Numbered from the stretch's first letter, positions 1 to 5,426 are shown. The stretch is DNA of 10,187 nt from Bacteroidaceae bacterium (GCA_017548225.1 JAFYMV010000023.1:1-10187), one strand, 5' to 3'. Numbers and translations are program-made. The notes: generated by a model not told the origin, from the letters alone.

Positions 1-173
1 GCGCAACCTACGAGGTCGCGCTCGAAGGAGTGGTCGTAGCGGGCAATCTCGTACCACTTACCCAGGTAGCGGTCGAGGTCGAATGAGGTGATGGTGCTGT
101 TGTCCACAGTTTTCTGGGCAATGGCTGCTGTGCAGAGGCTCAGTAGAGCGAAAGAGAGAAGAACTGTCTTCAT
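1..173 (-). CDS. blc: Bacterial lipocalin (Blc-like), N-terminal part, cut by window edge
   Basis: Reading leftward from the ATG at 173, 57 codons are visible before the window ends. Residues 1-20 form a signal peptide (a Lys at position 2, a hydrophobic core of Leu, Ser and Ala, then AIA-Q as a likely signal peptidase I site). Cys14 is preceded by LSL, a poor lipobox, so a lipoprotein form is less likely but not excluded. Residues 31-57 match the start of the Blc lipocalin fold: the G-x-W motif is GKW at 38-40, followed by YEIARYDHSFER. The family binds hydrophobic ligands such as fatty acids or lysophospholipids in the periplasm or at the outer membrane and is usually about 170-180 residues, so about two thirds lies outside the window. 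The assignment rests on the G-x-W block; the ligand cannot be inferred. Confidence 0.85.
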   Translation of the reverse strand, partial: MKTVLLSFALLSLCTAAIAQKTVDNSTITSFDLDRYLGKWYEIARYDHSFERDLVGC

Positions 174-189
174 AGGAGGATATTTAGGC

Positions 190-263
190 GTGTCACCCTG
201 AACGGAGTAAAAAAGGTTTCGCAAAGTTGTGTGCGGGATTTTTCGCTTCGCTCAAGATGACAC
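190..263. repeat. Intergenic imperfect inverted repeat, GTCATC..TGAGCG type
   Basis: The arms are 190-208 and 245-263 (19 nt each), with 14 of 19 positions identical when one arm is reverse-complemented; all five differences are transitions, so several become G-U pairs in RNA. Read on the minus strand, the right arm begins GTGTCATCTTGAGCGAAGC, and an A-rich/T-rich pair (208-214 and 239-243) extends the dyad inward. From memory, this resembles a dispersed palindromic repeat (TGTCATCCTGAGCG...) found in many Bacteroidota intergenic regions. It lies just downstream of hsp20 and upstream of the lipocalin, where it could form a hairpin at the hsp20 mRNA end. Function is unknown. Confidence 0.6.
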
Positions 264-294
264 GGGGTTAGAACGTTACTGTGTTATCGACAGT

Positions 295-810
295 TTATTC
301 GATTGCAATGTTCTGCTGCATTTGAGGCTTTTCCTCTGTGGCCTTGCGGGGGAGCTTGATGTGGAGCACACCATGCCTTACCTTGGCTTTGATATGGGCC
401 TTGTCCACATCGTCGGGGAGGACGAGGGTTTGCTCAAACTTGGCGTAGGAGAACTCTCGGCGGAGGAACTTGCACTCCTTCTCGTCGCAGCACTCGGGAT
501 CCTTGCACTCGCCGTCTTGGCACTCGCATTTGTGGTCCTTGCACTCCTTACCGTCCTTGCCGTCTTTTTCGTCGCAGTTGCAGCACTTCTCCATAGAGAT
601 GACCAGGTCGCCGGCCTCGTCGAGGTGGATGCGGAAGTCGTCTTTGGTCATGCCGGGGGCTGCCACCTGCACTTTATACTCGTCTTTCTTCTCGATGACG
701 TTGATGGCGGGAGCGGTGGCTTTGGTGCGTCCCATCCAGTTGGTGTCGAAGAAATCACTGAAGATGCTCGGTACCCAGTCCTGACGGTACATTCTTTTCA
801 TTGGGGTCAT
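295..810 (-). CDS. Hsp20/alpha-crystallin small heat-shock protein with Cys-rich loop insertion
   Basis: A 171-residue ATP-independent cytoplasmic holdase. The N-terminal arm (1-33) begins MTPMKRMYRQDWVPSIF and is typical of Bacteroides Hsp20 proteins. The alpha-crystallin domain spans about 34-156, with the conserved AAPGMTKDDF block (50-59), the core LRREFSYAKFEQTLVLP (116-132) and the AxxxxGVL signature (142-149). The C-terminal tail ends in I-A-I (168-170), the I-x-I motif used for oligomer assembly. Between strand LVISMEK (69-75) and LRREF, residues 76-113 hold ten cysteines (76, 77, 79, 90, 95, 97, 102, 107, 108, 113) among Asp, Glu and Lys, with CC and CxC pairs. This is the loop that normally carries the dimer-swap strand beta-6; in relatives recalled from memory it is a Lys/Glu-rich linker with few or no Cys. 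The start at 810 fits family length; Met4 is an alternative. No convincing TAnnTTTG promoter was found upstream. The family call is secure; a metal or redox role of the loop is inference. Confidence 0.95.
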   Translation of the reverse strand: MTPMKRMYRQDWVPSIFSDFFDTNWMGRTKATAPAINVIEKKDEYKVQVAAPGMTKDDFRIHLDEAGDLVISMEKCCNCDEKDGKDGKECKDHKCECQDGECKDPECCDEKECKFLRREFSYAKFEQTLVLPDDVDKAHIKAKVRHGVLHIKLPRKATEEKPQMQQNIAIE

Positions 811-928
811 AATTGGTTTCGTTTTAAAGGGTTAAACAAAATGGTTCAGTTATAATGTCTGCCGGTATGAAAAAGTTTGTTGGGGTGGGGTACTTTATTG
901 TTCTTTAAGGAACGACCTTGGGGGCAAG

Positions 929-962
929 AAAAAACTACTCCCCTTATCACTAAGAGGAGTAG
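929..962 (-). terminator. Rho-independent terminator of the fabD-amylase-alaX transcript
   Basis: On the minus strand a 9-bp stem (CTACTCCTC at 962-954 paired with GGGGAGTAG at 943-935, one G-U pair) with a 10-nt loop is followed at once by six T (934-929). It lies 135 bp past the alaX stop. No further gene was recognised between them. The plus strand has no T-run on the other side, so the terminator acts in one direction and insulates hsp20. Confidence 0.85.
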
Positions 963-1097
963 CCGATAGATTGGATGATTAAGAAAAAGTTATTAAGGTA
1001 GCAGCTTTTGTTGTTGCTCTACTTGTATAACGCTTTCTTGTAAGAATGGTTCGTGACGGAAGGATAAATATTTTCGTCTTTCGTGCAGACCGAGCGT

Positions 1098-1565
1098 TTA
1101 CTGTGCCGATACGCGGAAGACGATGCGGAAGTTGCCGTCGTTGTAGCTGGTGCTGCTGATGCGGAAACTGCCTATCTCGGCCGTGTGCTCTACGTGGGCA
1201 CCAAGGCAGGGACAAACGTCGTAGTCGCCTACATAGACGAGGCGTAGGGTGTCGCTGGCATCGGCAGGTAGCTTACTCAGGTCGATGCTCTCGGGTACCT
1301 CGTCGCGTGTTACGTAGCGTGAGGTGATGAGGAGGTCGGCCGCAATGATGCGGTTCACCTCGGCCTCAATTGTGCGTATCTGCTCCTCGGTGGGACAGCA
1401 GGGCAGGTCGTAGTTGCACTTGCTCTTTTTTCTTTCTATATGGTTTACGCGCGAACGAGAGCAACCAAACATGCGCACCATGGCTTGGTTGAGGATATGC
1501 TCGGCCGAATGTGCAGGAGGAAACTCGGCCTTGTTGTGCTCGTTGAGGATGGGGGTATCTTCCAT
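1098..1565 (-). CDS. Stand-alone alanyl-tRNA-editing (AlaX/SAD domain) protein
   Basis: 155 residues, the size of a short AlaX protein: the second additional domain of alanyl/threonyl-tRNA synthetases without a synthetase. AlaX proteins act in trans in the cytoplasm to hydrolyse Ser or Gly wrongly attached to tRNA-Ala. The four zinc ligands of the family are present: H19 and H23 in HSAEHIL, and C120 and H124 in CPCLGAH. The last replaces the usual C-G-G-T-H with C-L-G-A-H. The C-terminal segment EIGSFRIS (130-137) is the usual strand after the second ligand pair. Extra cysteines (50, 56, 57, 118) are unusual and may add metal or redox character. The ATG lies 4 bp after the amylase stop, so the two genes are probably co-transcribed. 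The fold and zinc site are well supported; substrate tRNA (Ala or Thr) is not decided by the sequence alone. Confidence 0.85.
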   Translation of the reverse strand: MEDTPILNEHNKAEFPPAHSAEHILNQAMVRMFGCSRSRVNHIERKKSKCNYDLPCCPTEEQIRTIEAEVNRIIAADLLITSRYVTRDEVPESIDLSKLPADASDTLRLVYVGDYDVCPCLGAHVEHTAEIGSFRISSTSYNDGNFRIVFRVSAQ

Positions 1566-1569
1566 GCTG

Positions 1570-3258
1570 TTATTTATCGTTTTGGGGAAGTGTTACCTTT
1601 ATGATTGCACCTGACCATCCGGGGGCGGTGAAGCGCACGGGAGTGTCGGGGGTGAGGGGGATTGTCATGGTCTCACCGGAAAGCAACTCGGTGGCTTCGA
1701 TGGCATTGAACGTGGGCAAACCGAAGTAGTTGAATGCGTCGGTGGGTATGTTAACAGACATCTGTGTGTCCCACTCATCGAAGTTGGCCGCGATGAGCAA
1801 CAACTCATTCTCGTGCTTGCGCAGGAAGGCGTAGTGGCGATGAGGGTTGAACTCTGCAGTGAAGGGGTTAACATACATGAGGTCAAAGAAGTCGCCCTCG
1901 CTGATGGCCTTCTCGTCGCGTGCGATATGGAGCAGGCGGCTATAGTAGTTTTGCAGGTCGCGTTCTCCATCGTTGAGGTCTTTGCCGGAGAAAGTGCCTC
2001 CGTCGCGCCAACGGCGCAGGGTGTCCACGCTCCAGTAGTCGAAGATGGTGGTGCGGCCATCGCGTCCGCTGAAGCCCTCCTGGTCCATGCCGCGCTCGCC
2101 CAACTCTTGGCCAAAGTATACCATGGTGGGGCAGGTGTCGATAGTGGCACTCACGAGCATGGCGGGTAGGGCAGGGCGTCCGTGGCCGACGATGAAGTCG
2201 GAAGCTAGGCGCTGCTCGTCGTGGTTCTCCATGAAGTGGAGCATATGGCTGCGTAGCTCGCCAAGGTTTTGCCATGTGCGGGTGATGTCGGTTGCCGACT
2301 GCTGATGGCGGATGATGCTGATGAGGGTGTCGTAGAGGCCTACCTTATCGTAGAGGTAGTCGAACTTGCCGTGCTTCACGTAGTTATAGTACTCCCATGT
2401 GTTGTATACTTCGGCAATGAAGATGATGTGGGGATACTTCTCTTTAATGATAGGTATCACCCATCCCCAGAACTGAAAGGGAACCATCTCGGCCATGTCG
2501 CAGCGGAAGCCATCGACACCTTTCTTGGCCCAGAAGAGCAGGATGTCGCGCATCTTGAGCCAGGTAGAAGGGAAGGGGTAGAAGTCGGTGCGCTCGCCCT
2601 CGAGGTAGTTGACACCATAGTTGAGCTTCACGGTCTCGTACCAGTCGTTGCGTGAGGGGTAGGCGTCGAAGCGGTTGTTACCCGTGGCGCGAGCAGGGCT
2701 CTCGGTATAGTCTTGCCAGTCTACCTCGCCGCCCAGCGTGGTGCCGGGAAGGTAGTAGAAGTTGTTCTTCGGAGAGAAGAAGAGGCTTGTGTCATCCTTC
2801 TCACCGAGGTCTACCACATTCTTGGGCTTGGCGTCGGAGTGGTAGCAGCGTGCCACATGGTTGGGCACGAAGTCGATGATCATCTTCAGTCCGGCATCGT
2901 GAGTGCGCTTCACCAGTTGGGTGAACTCCTTCATACGGTTAGGTATGTTGGTGGCGAGGTCGGGATCAATGTCGTAGTAGTCCTTGATGGCATAGGGTGA
3001 GCCGGCCTTACCCTTGACGGTAGCCTTGTGGTCGGGGCGGATTCCCTGTGCGCTATAATCTGTCTGTGTGGCATGCTCAATGACTCCGGTGTACCACACA
3101 TGGGTGGTACCAAGTTTTTTAATGGCTTCAAGGGCTTCGGGGGTGAAATTGGCCAATTTGCCGCAGCCATTCTGCTCTATGCTGCCGTTAGGAACACACT
3201 CTGTATTGTCGTTGCCAAAGAGGCGAGTGAAAATCTGATAAAGGATGATTTTTTGCAT
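1570..3258 (-). CDS. GH13-family alpha-amylase, probably cytoplasmic
   Basis: 562 residues with the four conserved GH13 regions in order: region I DFVPNH (129-134), region II GFRCD with nucleophile D254, region III IAEVYN with acid/base E283, and region IV ENHDEQR with stabiliser D347. All three catalytic carboxylates are present, so the enzyme should cleave alpha-1,4-glucosidic bonds in starch- or glycogen-type glucans. The (beta/alpha)8 barrel begins at once (MQKIILYQIFTRLFG) and no signal peptide is present, which points to a cytoplasmic enzyme for imported maltodextrin or internal glycogen rather than a SusG-type surface amylase. The C-terminal beta domain covers about 475-558. The insert at about 135-230 (Asp/Tyr-rich, WQDYTESPAR) would be domain B. 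The gene begins only 8 bp from the inverted-repeat element upstream, has no visible promoter of its own, and precedes alaX by 4 bp. Exact specificity (alpha-amylase, maltogenic or trehalose-related) is not determined. Confidence 0.9.
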   Translation of the reverse strand: MQKIILYQIFTRLFGNDNTECVPNGSIEQNGCGKLANFTPEALEAIKKLGTTHVWYTGVIEHATQTDYSAQGIRPDHKATVKGKAGSPYAIKDYYDIDPDLATNIPNRMKEFTQLVKRTHDAGLKMIIDFVPNHVARCYHSDAKPKNVVDLGEKDDTSLFFSPKNNFYYLPGTTLGGEVDWQDYTESPARATGNNRFDAYPSRNDWYETVKLNYGVNYLEGERTDFYPFPSTWLKMRDILLFWAKKGVDGFRCDMAEMVPFQFWGWVIPIIKEKYPHIIFIAEVYNTWEYYNYVKHGKFDYLYDKVGLYDTLISIIRHQQSATDITRTWQNLGELRSHMLHFMENHDEQRLASDFIVGHGRPALPAMLVSATIDTCPTMVYFGQELGERGMDQEGFSGRDGRTTIFDYWSVDTLRRWRDGGTFSGKDLNDGERDLQNYYSRLLHIARDEKAISEGDFFDLMYVNPFTAEFNPHRHYAFLRKHENELLLIAANFDEWDTQMSVNIPTDAFNYFGLPTFNAIEATELLSGETMTIPLTPDTPVRFTAPGWSGAIIKVTLPQNDK

Positions 3259-3266
3259 GATTTAAT

Positions 3267-3298
3267 GTCAACAGTCAACGGTCAACGGTCAACAGACA
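3267..3298 (+). repeat. Left inverted-repeat arm, four GTCAAC(A/G) heptamers plus GACA
   Basis: Perfect 7-bp periodicity at 3267, 3274, 3281 and 3288 with last bases A, G, G, A, followed by GACA (3295-3298). It pairs with 3705-3736. In minus-strand mRNA it would form the 3' side of a stem just before the amylase start codon. Confidence 0.9.
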
Positions 3299-3318
3299 AT
3301 TGCCGTTCGGGATGTTTA

Positions 3319-3681
3319 TTAATGATTTTGTGAATTCTCTAAATATTGTATAATTTTATATATTCCGCTTGTAAGTTTTAGTAATTGCTCATGCAATTTC
3401 TCTCTGGTTTCTGGGGTGCAATACCCAAGATCTTCGCAAAGGTACAACATACTTTTGACTTCAGCACAACTTCCTTTAGCAATATTCAAATATCTGATAA
3501 AAACCGCATCAGAATTGTACTCTGAACCCTCTGCGATGTTATTCATAATGGAAACTGCAGCTCGTTGTATTTGGTCCCTAAAACCAAAATCTCGATTATC
3601 ACTTAAGAGACGATAGATTTCCACTACGAATAGTCTAGCATCATGCCAAATTCTCAATTGCTCCAGTTTTCGACTACTCAT
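3319..3681 (-). CDS. Four-helix bundle protein (23S rRNA intervening-sequence / S23 family)
   Basis: 120 residues, the normal family length. The opening KLEQLRIWHDARLFVVEIYRLL (5-26) is the family's first helix, followed by FRDQIQRAAVSIMNNIAEG (34-52) and the helix FIRYLNIAKGSCAEVKSML (61-79). Helices III and IV (about 60-85 and 92-116) complete an antiparallel bundle. Proteins of this family are encoded inside 23S rRNA intervening sequences (first seen in Leptospira) and as solitary genes. The related Avd protein of diversity-generating retroelements binds nucleic acid and reverse transcriptase, but neither a reverse transcriptase nor a variable repeat is near here. Base composition is visibly more A+T-rich than that of fabD and the amylase gene, consistent with separate ancestry. 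The reading frame is intact and lies wholly within the inverted repeats, in the same direction as its neighbours. Family assignment is secure; molecular function is unknown. Confidence 0.92.
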   Translation of the reverse strand: MSSRKLEQLRIWHDARLFVVEIYRLLSDNRDFGFRDQIQRAAVSIMNNIAEGSEYNSDAVFIRYLNIAKGSCAEVKSMLYLCEDLGYCTPETREKLHEQLLKLTSGIYKIIQYLENSQNH

Positions 3682-3704
3682 ACTTGTGCTCTTTGTAGTT
3701 CTGC

Positions 3705-3736
3705 TGTCTGTTGACGGTTGTCCGTTGACGGTTGAC
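3705..3736 (-). repeat. Right inverted-repeat arm, four GTCAAC-type heptamers plus GACA
   Basis: Read on the minus strand from 3736 the units are GTCAACC, GTCAACG, GACAACC, GTCAACA and then GACA. Three of 32 positions differ from the left arm. The arm starts 2 bp after the fabD stop codon. Confidence 0.9.
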
Positions 3737-3738
3737 CT

Positions 3739-4599
3739 TTATTTAATCTTTCGGATTAATCCTGTCAACACATTGCCTGGGCCACATTCGGTGAATGATT
3801 CGGCGCCATCGGCAATCATGTTACGCACGCTCTGAGTCCAGCGAACGGGAGCGGTGAGTTGGGCTATGAGGTTAGCTTTAATTTCTTCGGGGTCGGTGTG
3901 GGGTAGGGCATCTACATTCTGATAAACGGGGCATTGGGGAGTATGGAACTCGGTACCCTCGATGGCTGCAGCAAGTTCTACCTTTGCCGGATTCATCAGC
4001 GGAGAGTGGAAAGCGCCACCAACACTCAAGGGGAGAGCGCGCTTGGCTCCGGCCTCGATGAGTTTCTCACAGGCGAGTTTGATGCCTTCGATGCTACCCG
4101 ATATTACGACCTGCCCAGGGCAGTTGTAGTTGGCTGCCACGACGATATCGCCTTCTTTACTAATGCCTTTACATACTTTTTCTATGGCTTCGTCAGCCAA
4201 GCCAAGGATAGCTGCCATTGTAGAGGGGCGCGTCTCGCAAGCTTTTTGCATGGCCATAGCGCGGGCATACACGAGCTTGAGGCCGTCCTCAAAGGTGAGT
4301 GCGCCGCTGGCTACCATAGCCGAGAGCTCACCGAGTGAGTGGCCTGCGACCATGTCTGGGCAAAACTCATCGCCCATGCAGAGCGCAGTGATGACAGAAT
4401 GAAGGAATACGGCGGGCTGGGTCACTTTGGTCTGACGCAACTCTTCGTCAGTGCCTTCGAACATGATATCGGTAATGCGAAAACCGAGAATCTCGTTGGC
4501 TTTCTCAAAAAGTTCTTTTGCTAAAGGGGAGGTTTCGTATAAATCTTTGCCCATACCAGGGAACTGGGCTCCCTGACCGGGGAAAACAAATGCTTTCAT
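3739..4599 (-). CDS. fabD: Malonyl-CoA:ACP transacylase
   Basis: 286 residues. It transfers malonyl from CoA to acyl carrier protein, supplying the chain-extending unit for type II fatty-acid synthesis in the cytoplasm. Family marks in order: PGQGAQFPGMG (7-17) at the N-terminus; the nucleophile S88 in GHSLGE (86-91); R113 in YARAMAMQ, which holds the malonyl carboxylate; the catalytic H198 in GGAFHSPLM (194-202); and the terminal block FTECGPGNVLTGLI (269-282). All catalytic residues are intact, and length is slightly under the usual 300-310. The ATG at 4599 leads directly into the conserved N-terminal strand, so the start is firm. It is not in a fab cluster here: it is the first gene of a transcript running on through the four-helix element, amylase and alaX, and diverges from the sugar transferase. 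Confidence 0.97.
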   Translation of the reverse strand: MKAFVFPGQGAQFPGMGKDLYETSPLAKELFEKANEILGFRITDIMFEGTDEELRQTKVTQPAVFLHSVITALCMGDEFCPDMVAGHSLGELSAMVASGALTFEDGLKLVYARAMAMQKACETRPSTMAAILGLADEAIEKVCKGISKEGDIVVAANYNCPGQVVISGSIEGIKLACEKLIEAGAKRALPLSVGGAFHSPLMNPAKVELAAAIEGTEFHTPQCPVYQNVDALPHTDPEEIKANLIAQLTAPVRWTQSVRNMIADGAESFTECGPGNVLTGLIRKIK

Positions 4600-4669
4600 A
4601 AATCAGCGTTGTAGTTCGTTCTGTTACTTAAATAACGATGAATTCGACATTGTTTATTCAAATTGAACG

Positions 4670-4698
4670 CAAAGATAACATTTTTTCATTGTAATCAA
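4670..4698 (-). promoter_or_regulatory. Predicted Bacteroidota promoter of fabD
   Basis: On the minus strand the -7 box TATCTTTG (4677-4670) matches TAnnTTTG exactly. An ATTG -33 box (4699-4696) lies 18 bp upstream, slightly shorter than the usual 19-21. Transcription would start near 4663, giving a leader of about 60 nt to the fabD ATG. Confidence 0.65.
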
Positions 4699-4700
4699 TG
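4687..4700. promoter_or_regulatory. 14-bp palindrome shared by two divergent -33 boxes
   Basis: CATTGTAATCAATG: perfect 5-bp arms around a 4-bp centre. The left arm supplies the -33 TTG of the rightward promoter and the right arm supplies the -33 TTG of the leftward promoter, so one bound protein or polymerase should affect both. Whether it is an operator or only two abutting -33 boxes is not known. Confidence 0.55.
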
Positions 4701-4718
4701 TAAAAAGTTGTACCTTTG
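4689..4718 (+). promoter_or_regulatory. Predicted Bacteroidota promoter of the sugar transferase
   Basis: The -33 box TTG (4689-4691) and the -7 box TACCTTTG (4711-4718, an exact TAnnTTTG match) are separated by 19 bp. Predicted start about 4724-4726, leaving a leader of about 45 nt to the ATG at 4772. Confidence 0.72.
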
Positions 4719-4771
4719 TGCAATTATTTAAAGATAATGTGTGGCCGTGAGTGCTCCTACGCGGGAGTATC

Positions 4772-5413
4772 ATGGTGCAAGACAAGGATATGGGAGAAAT
4801 TAAAAGAGAATATACGGATGCAATGACCGGTTTCGGGCGATTGATGAAGCGAGTGATAGACTTTGTGGTCTCACTTGTCTGCATCGTTGTGCTTTCTCCC
4901 GTGATGCTGATTATCTTTGTTATCATCTCTCTCTCGGGGGGTAGTGCCATATATACGCAGGAGCGTATAGGACGCGGTGGCAAGCCGTTTACTATCTTCA
5001 AGTTTCGTACGATGCAGAAGGATGCCGAGAAGAATGGCATCTTGCGTACTGCAGACGAGCGTAGGGATCAGATGACCACATTTGGTCGTTTTCTTTGTGA
5101 ATATCACTTGGATGAACTTCCCCAATTCTTCAATGTGCTGATTGGCGACATGTCGTTGGTGGGTCCGCGTCCCGAGCGTCAGGTTTTCATTGATCAGATA
5201 ATGGAGGTAAATCCGAATTATGTACATATCTACAAGATGCGTCCTGGTCTGACCTCATTGGCAACATTGTATAACGGATATACCTATTCGTTGGAGAAGA
5301 TGCTTGTTCGCCTTGATATGGATTTGGATTATCTCACCACGCGTTCGCTGTGGGGCGATTTTGTTATTGTGTGTAAAACGGCTGCTTCTTTATTCAGCGG
5401 AAAGAAATTCTAA
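4772..5413 (+). CDS. Lone phosphoglycosyl transferase (bacterial sugar transferase, WcaJ/PglC-type domain)
   Basis: 213 residues from the chosen ATG. It belongs to the monotopic phosphoglycosyl transferases, which move a sugar phosphate from a nucleotide sugar to undecaprenyl phosphate on the inner membrane, the first step of capsule, O-antigen or exopolysaccharide repeat synthesis. Residues about 27-55 form the re-entrant hydrophobic helix, with the helix-breaking Ser-Pro pair at 42-43. The signatures ERIGRGGKPFTIFKFRTM (64-81) and DELPQFFNVLIGDMSLVGPRPE (114-135) follow, with the catalytic Asp-Glu dyad at 114-115. It is the short form without the extra N-terminal membrane helices of full WcaJ. 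Start choice: GTG at 4751 and ATG at 4790 are in frame; ATG 4772 has GGGAG just upstream (4763-4767). Unusually, no other glycan genes lie nearby. Sugar specificity cannot be read from the sequence. Confidence 0.9.
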   Translation: MVQDKDMGEIKREYTDAMTGFGRLMKRVIDFVVSLVCIVVLSPVMLIIFVIISLSGGSAIYTQERIGRGGKPFTIFKFRTMQKDAEKNGILRTADERRDQMTTFGRFLCEYHLDELPQFFNVLIGDMSLVGPRPERQVFIDQIMEVNPNYVHIYKMRPGLTSLATLYNGYTYSLEKMLVRLDMDLDYLTTRSLWGDFVIVCKTAASLFSGKKF

Positions 5414-5426
5414 AGGAACTAGATTG

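Larger units (their letters stand above)
3267..3736. mobile_element. 470-bp inverted-repeat element carrying a four-helix-bundle gene
   Basis: The unit is bounded by a 32-bp inverted repeat (3267-3298 and 3705-3736) that matches at 29 of 32 positions. Each arm is four consecutive 7-mers of the form GTCAAC plus one base, then GACA; in the right arm, read on the minus strand, one unit is varied to GACAACC. Only one gene lies inside, an S23-type four-helix protein. This resembles intervening sequences of bacterial 23S rRNA, in which a long stem encloses an S23 ORF, but here it sits between protein genes. The arms end 2 bp before the fabD stop and begin 8 bp upstream of the amylase ATG. No transposase is present, so any movement must depend on factors in trans or on the four-helix protein itself. 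The repeat structure is directly visible; mobility is inference. Confidence 0.6.

Noticed and set aside
229..855. Long plus-strand open frame opposite hsp20
   Set aside because: It is antisense to an unmistakable Hsp20 gene; its Leu/Val/Ala-rich product reflects reversed Glu/Lys/Cys codons and matches no family.
867..908. 12-codon plus-strand ORF (ATG AAA AAG TTT ...) resembling a leader peptide
   Set aside because: No downstream plus-strand gene or attenuator follows, and the next hairpin terminates the opposite strand.
1940..2655. Overlapping frames on both strands within the amylase gene
   Set aside because: The GH13 frame has all four catalytic regions intact; the others are low-complexity by-products of its codon use.
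3267..3294. Tandem heptamers as a CRISPR or iteron array
   Set aside because: Units of 7 bp have no spacers, there are only four per side in inverted orientation, and no cas, rep or origin features are near; terminal inverted repeats explain them better.
3319..3681. Diversity-generating retroelement accessory gene (Avd)
   Set aside because: No reverse transcriptase and no template/variable repeat pair are present in the window; only the general four-helix fold is shared.
4751..4771. GTG start for the sugar transferase
   Set aside because: It adds seven residues with no family similarity; ATG 4772 with GGGAG upstream is preferred, although not proven.
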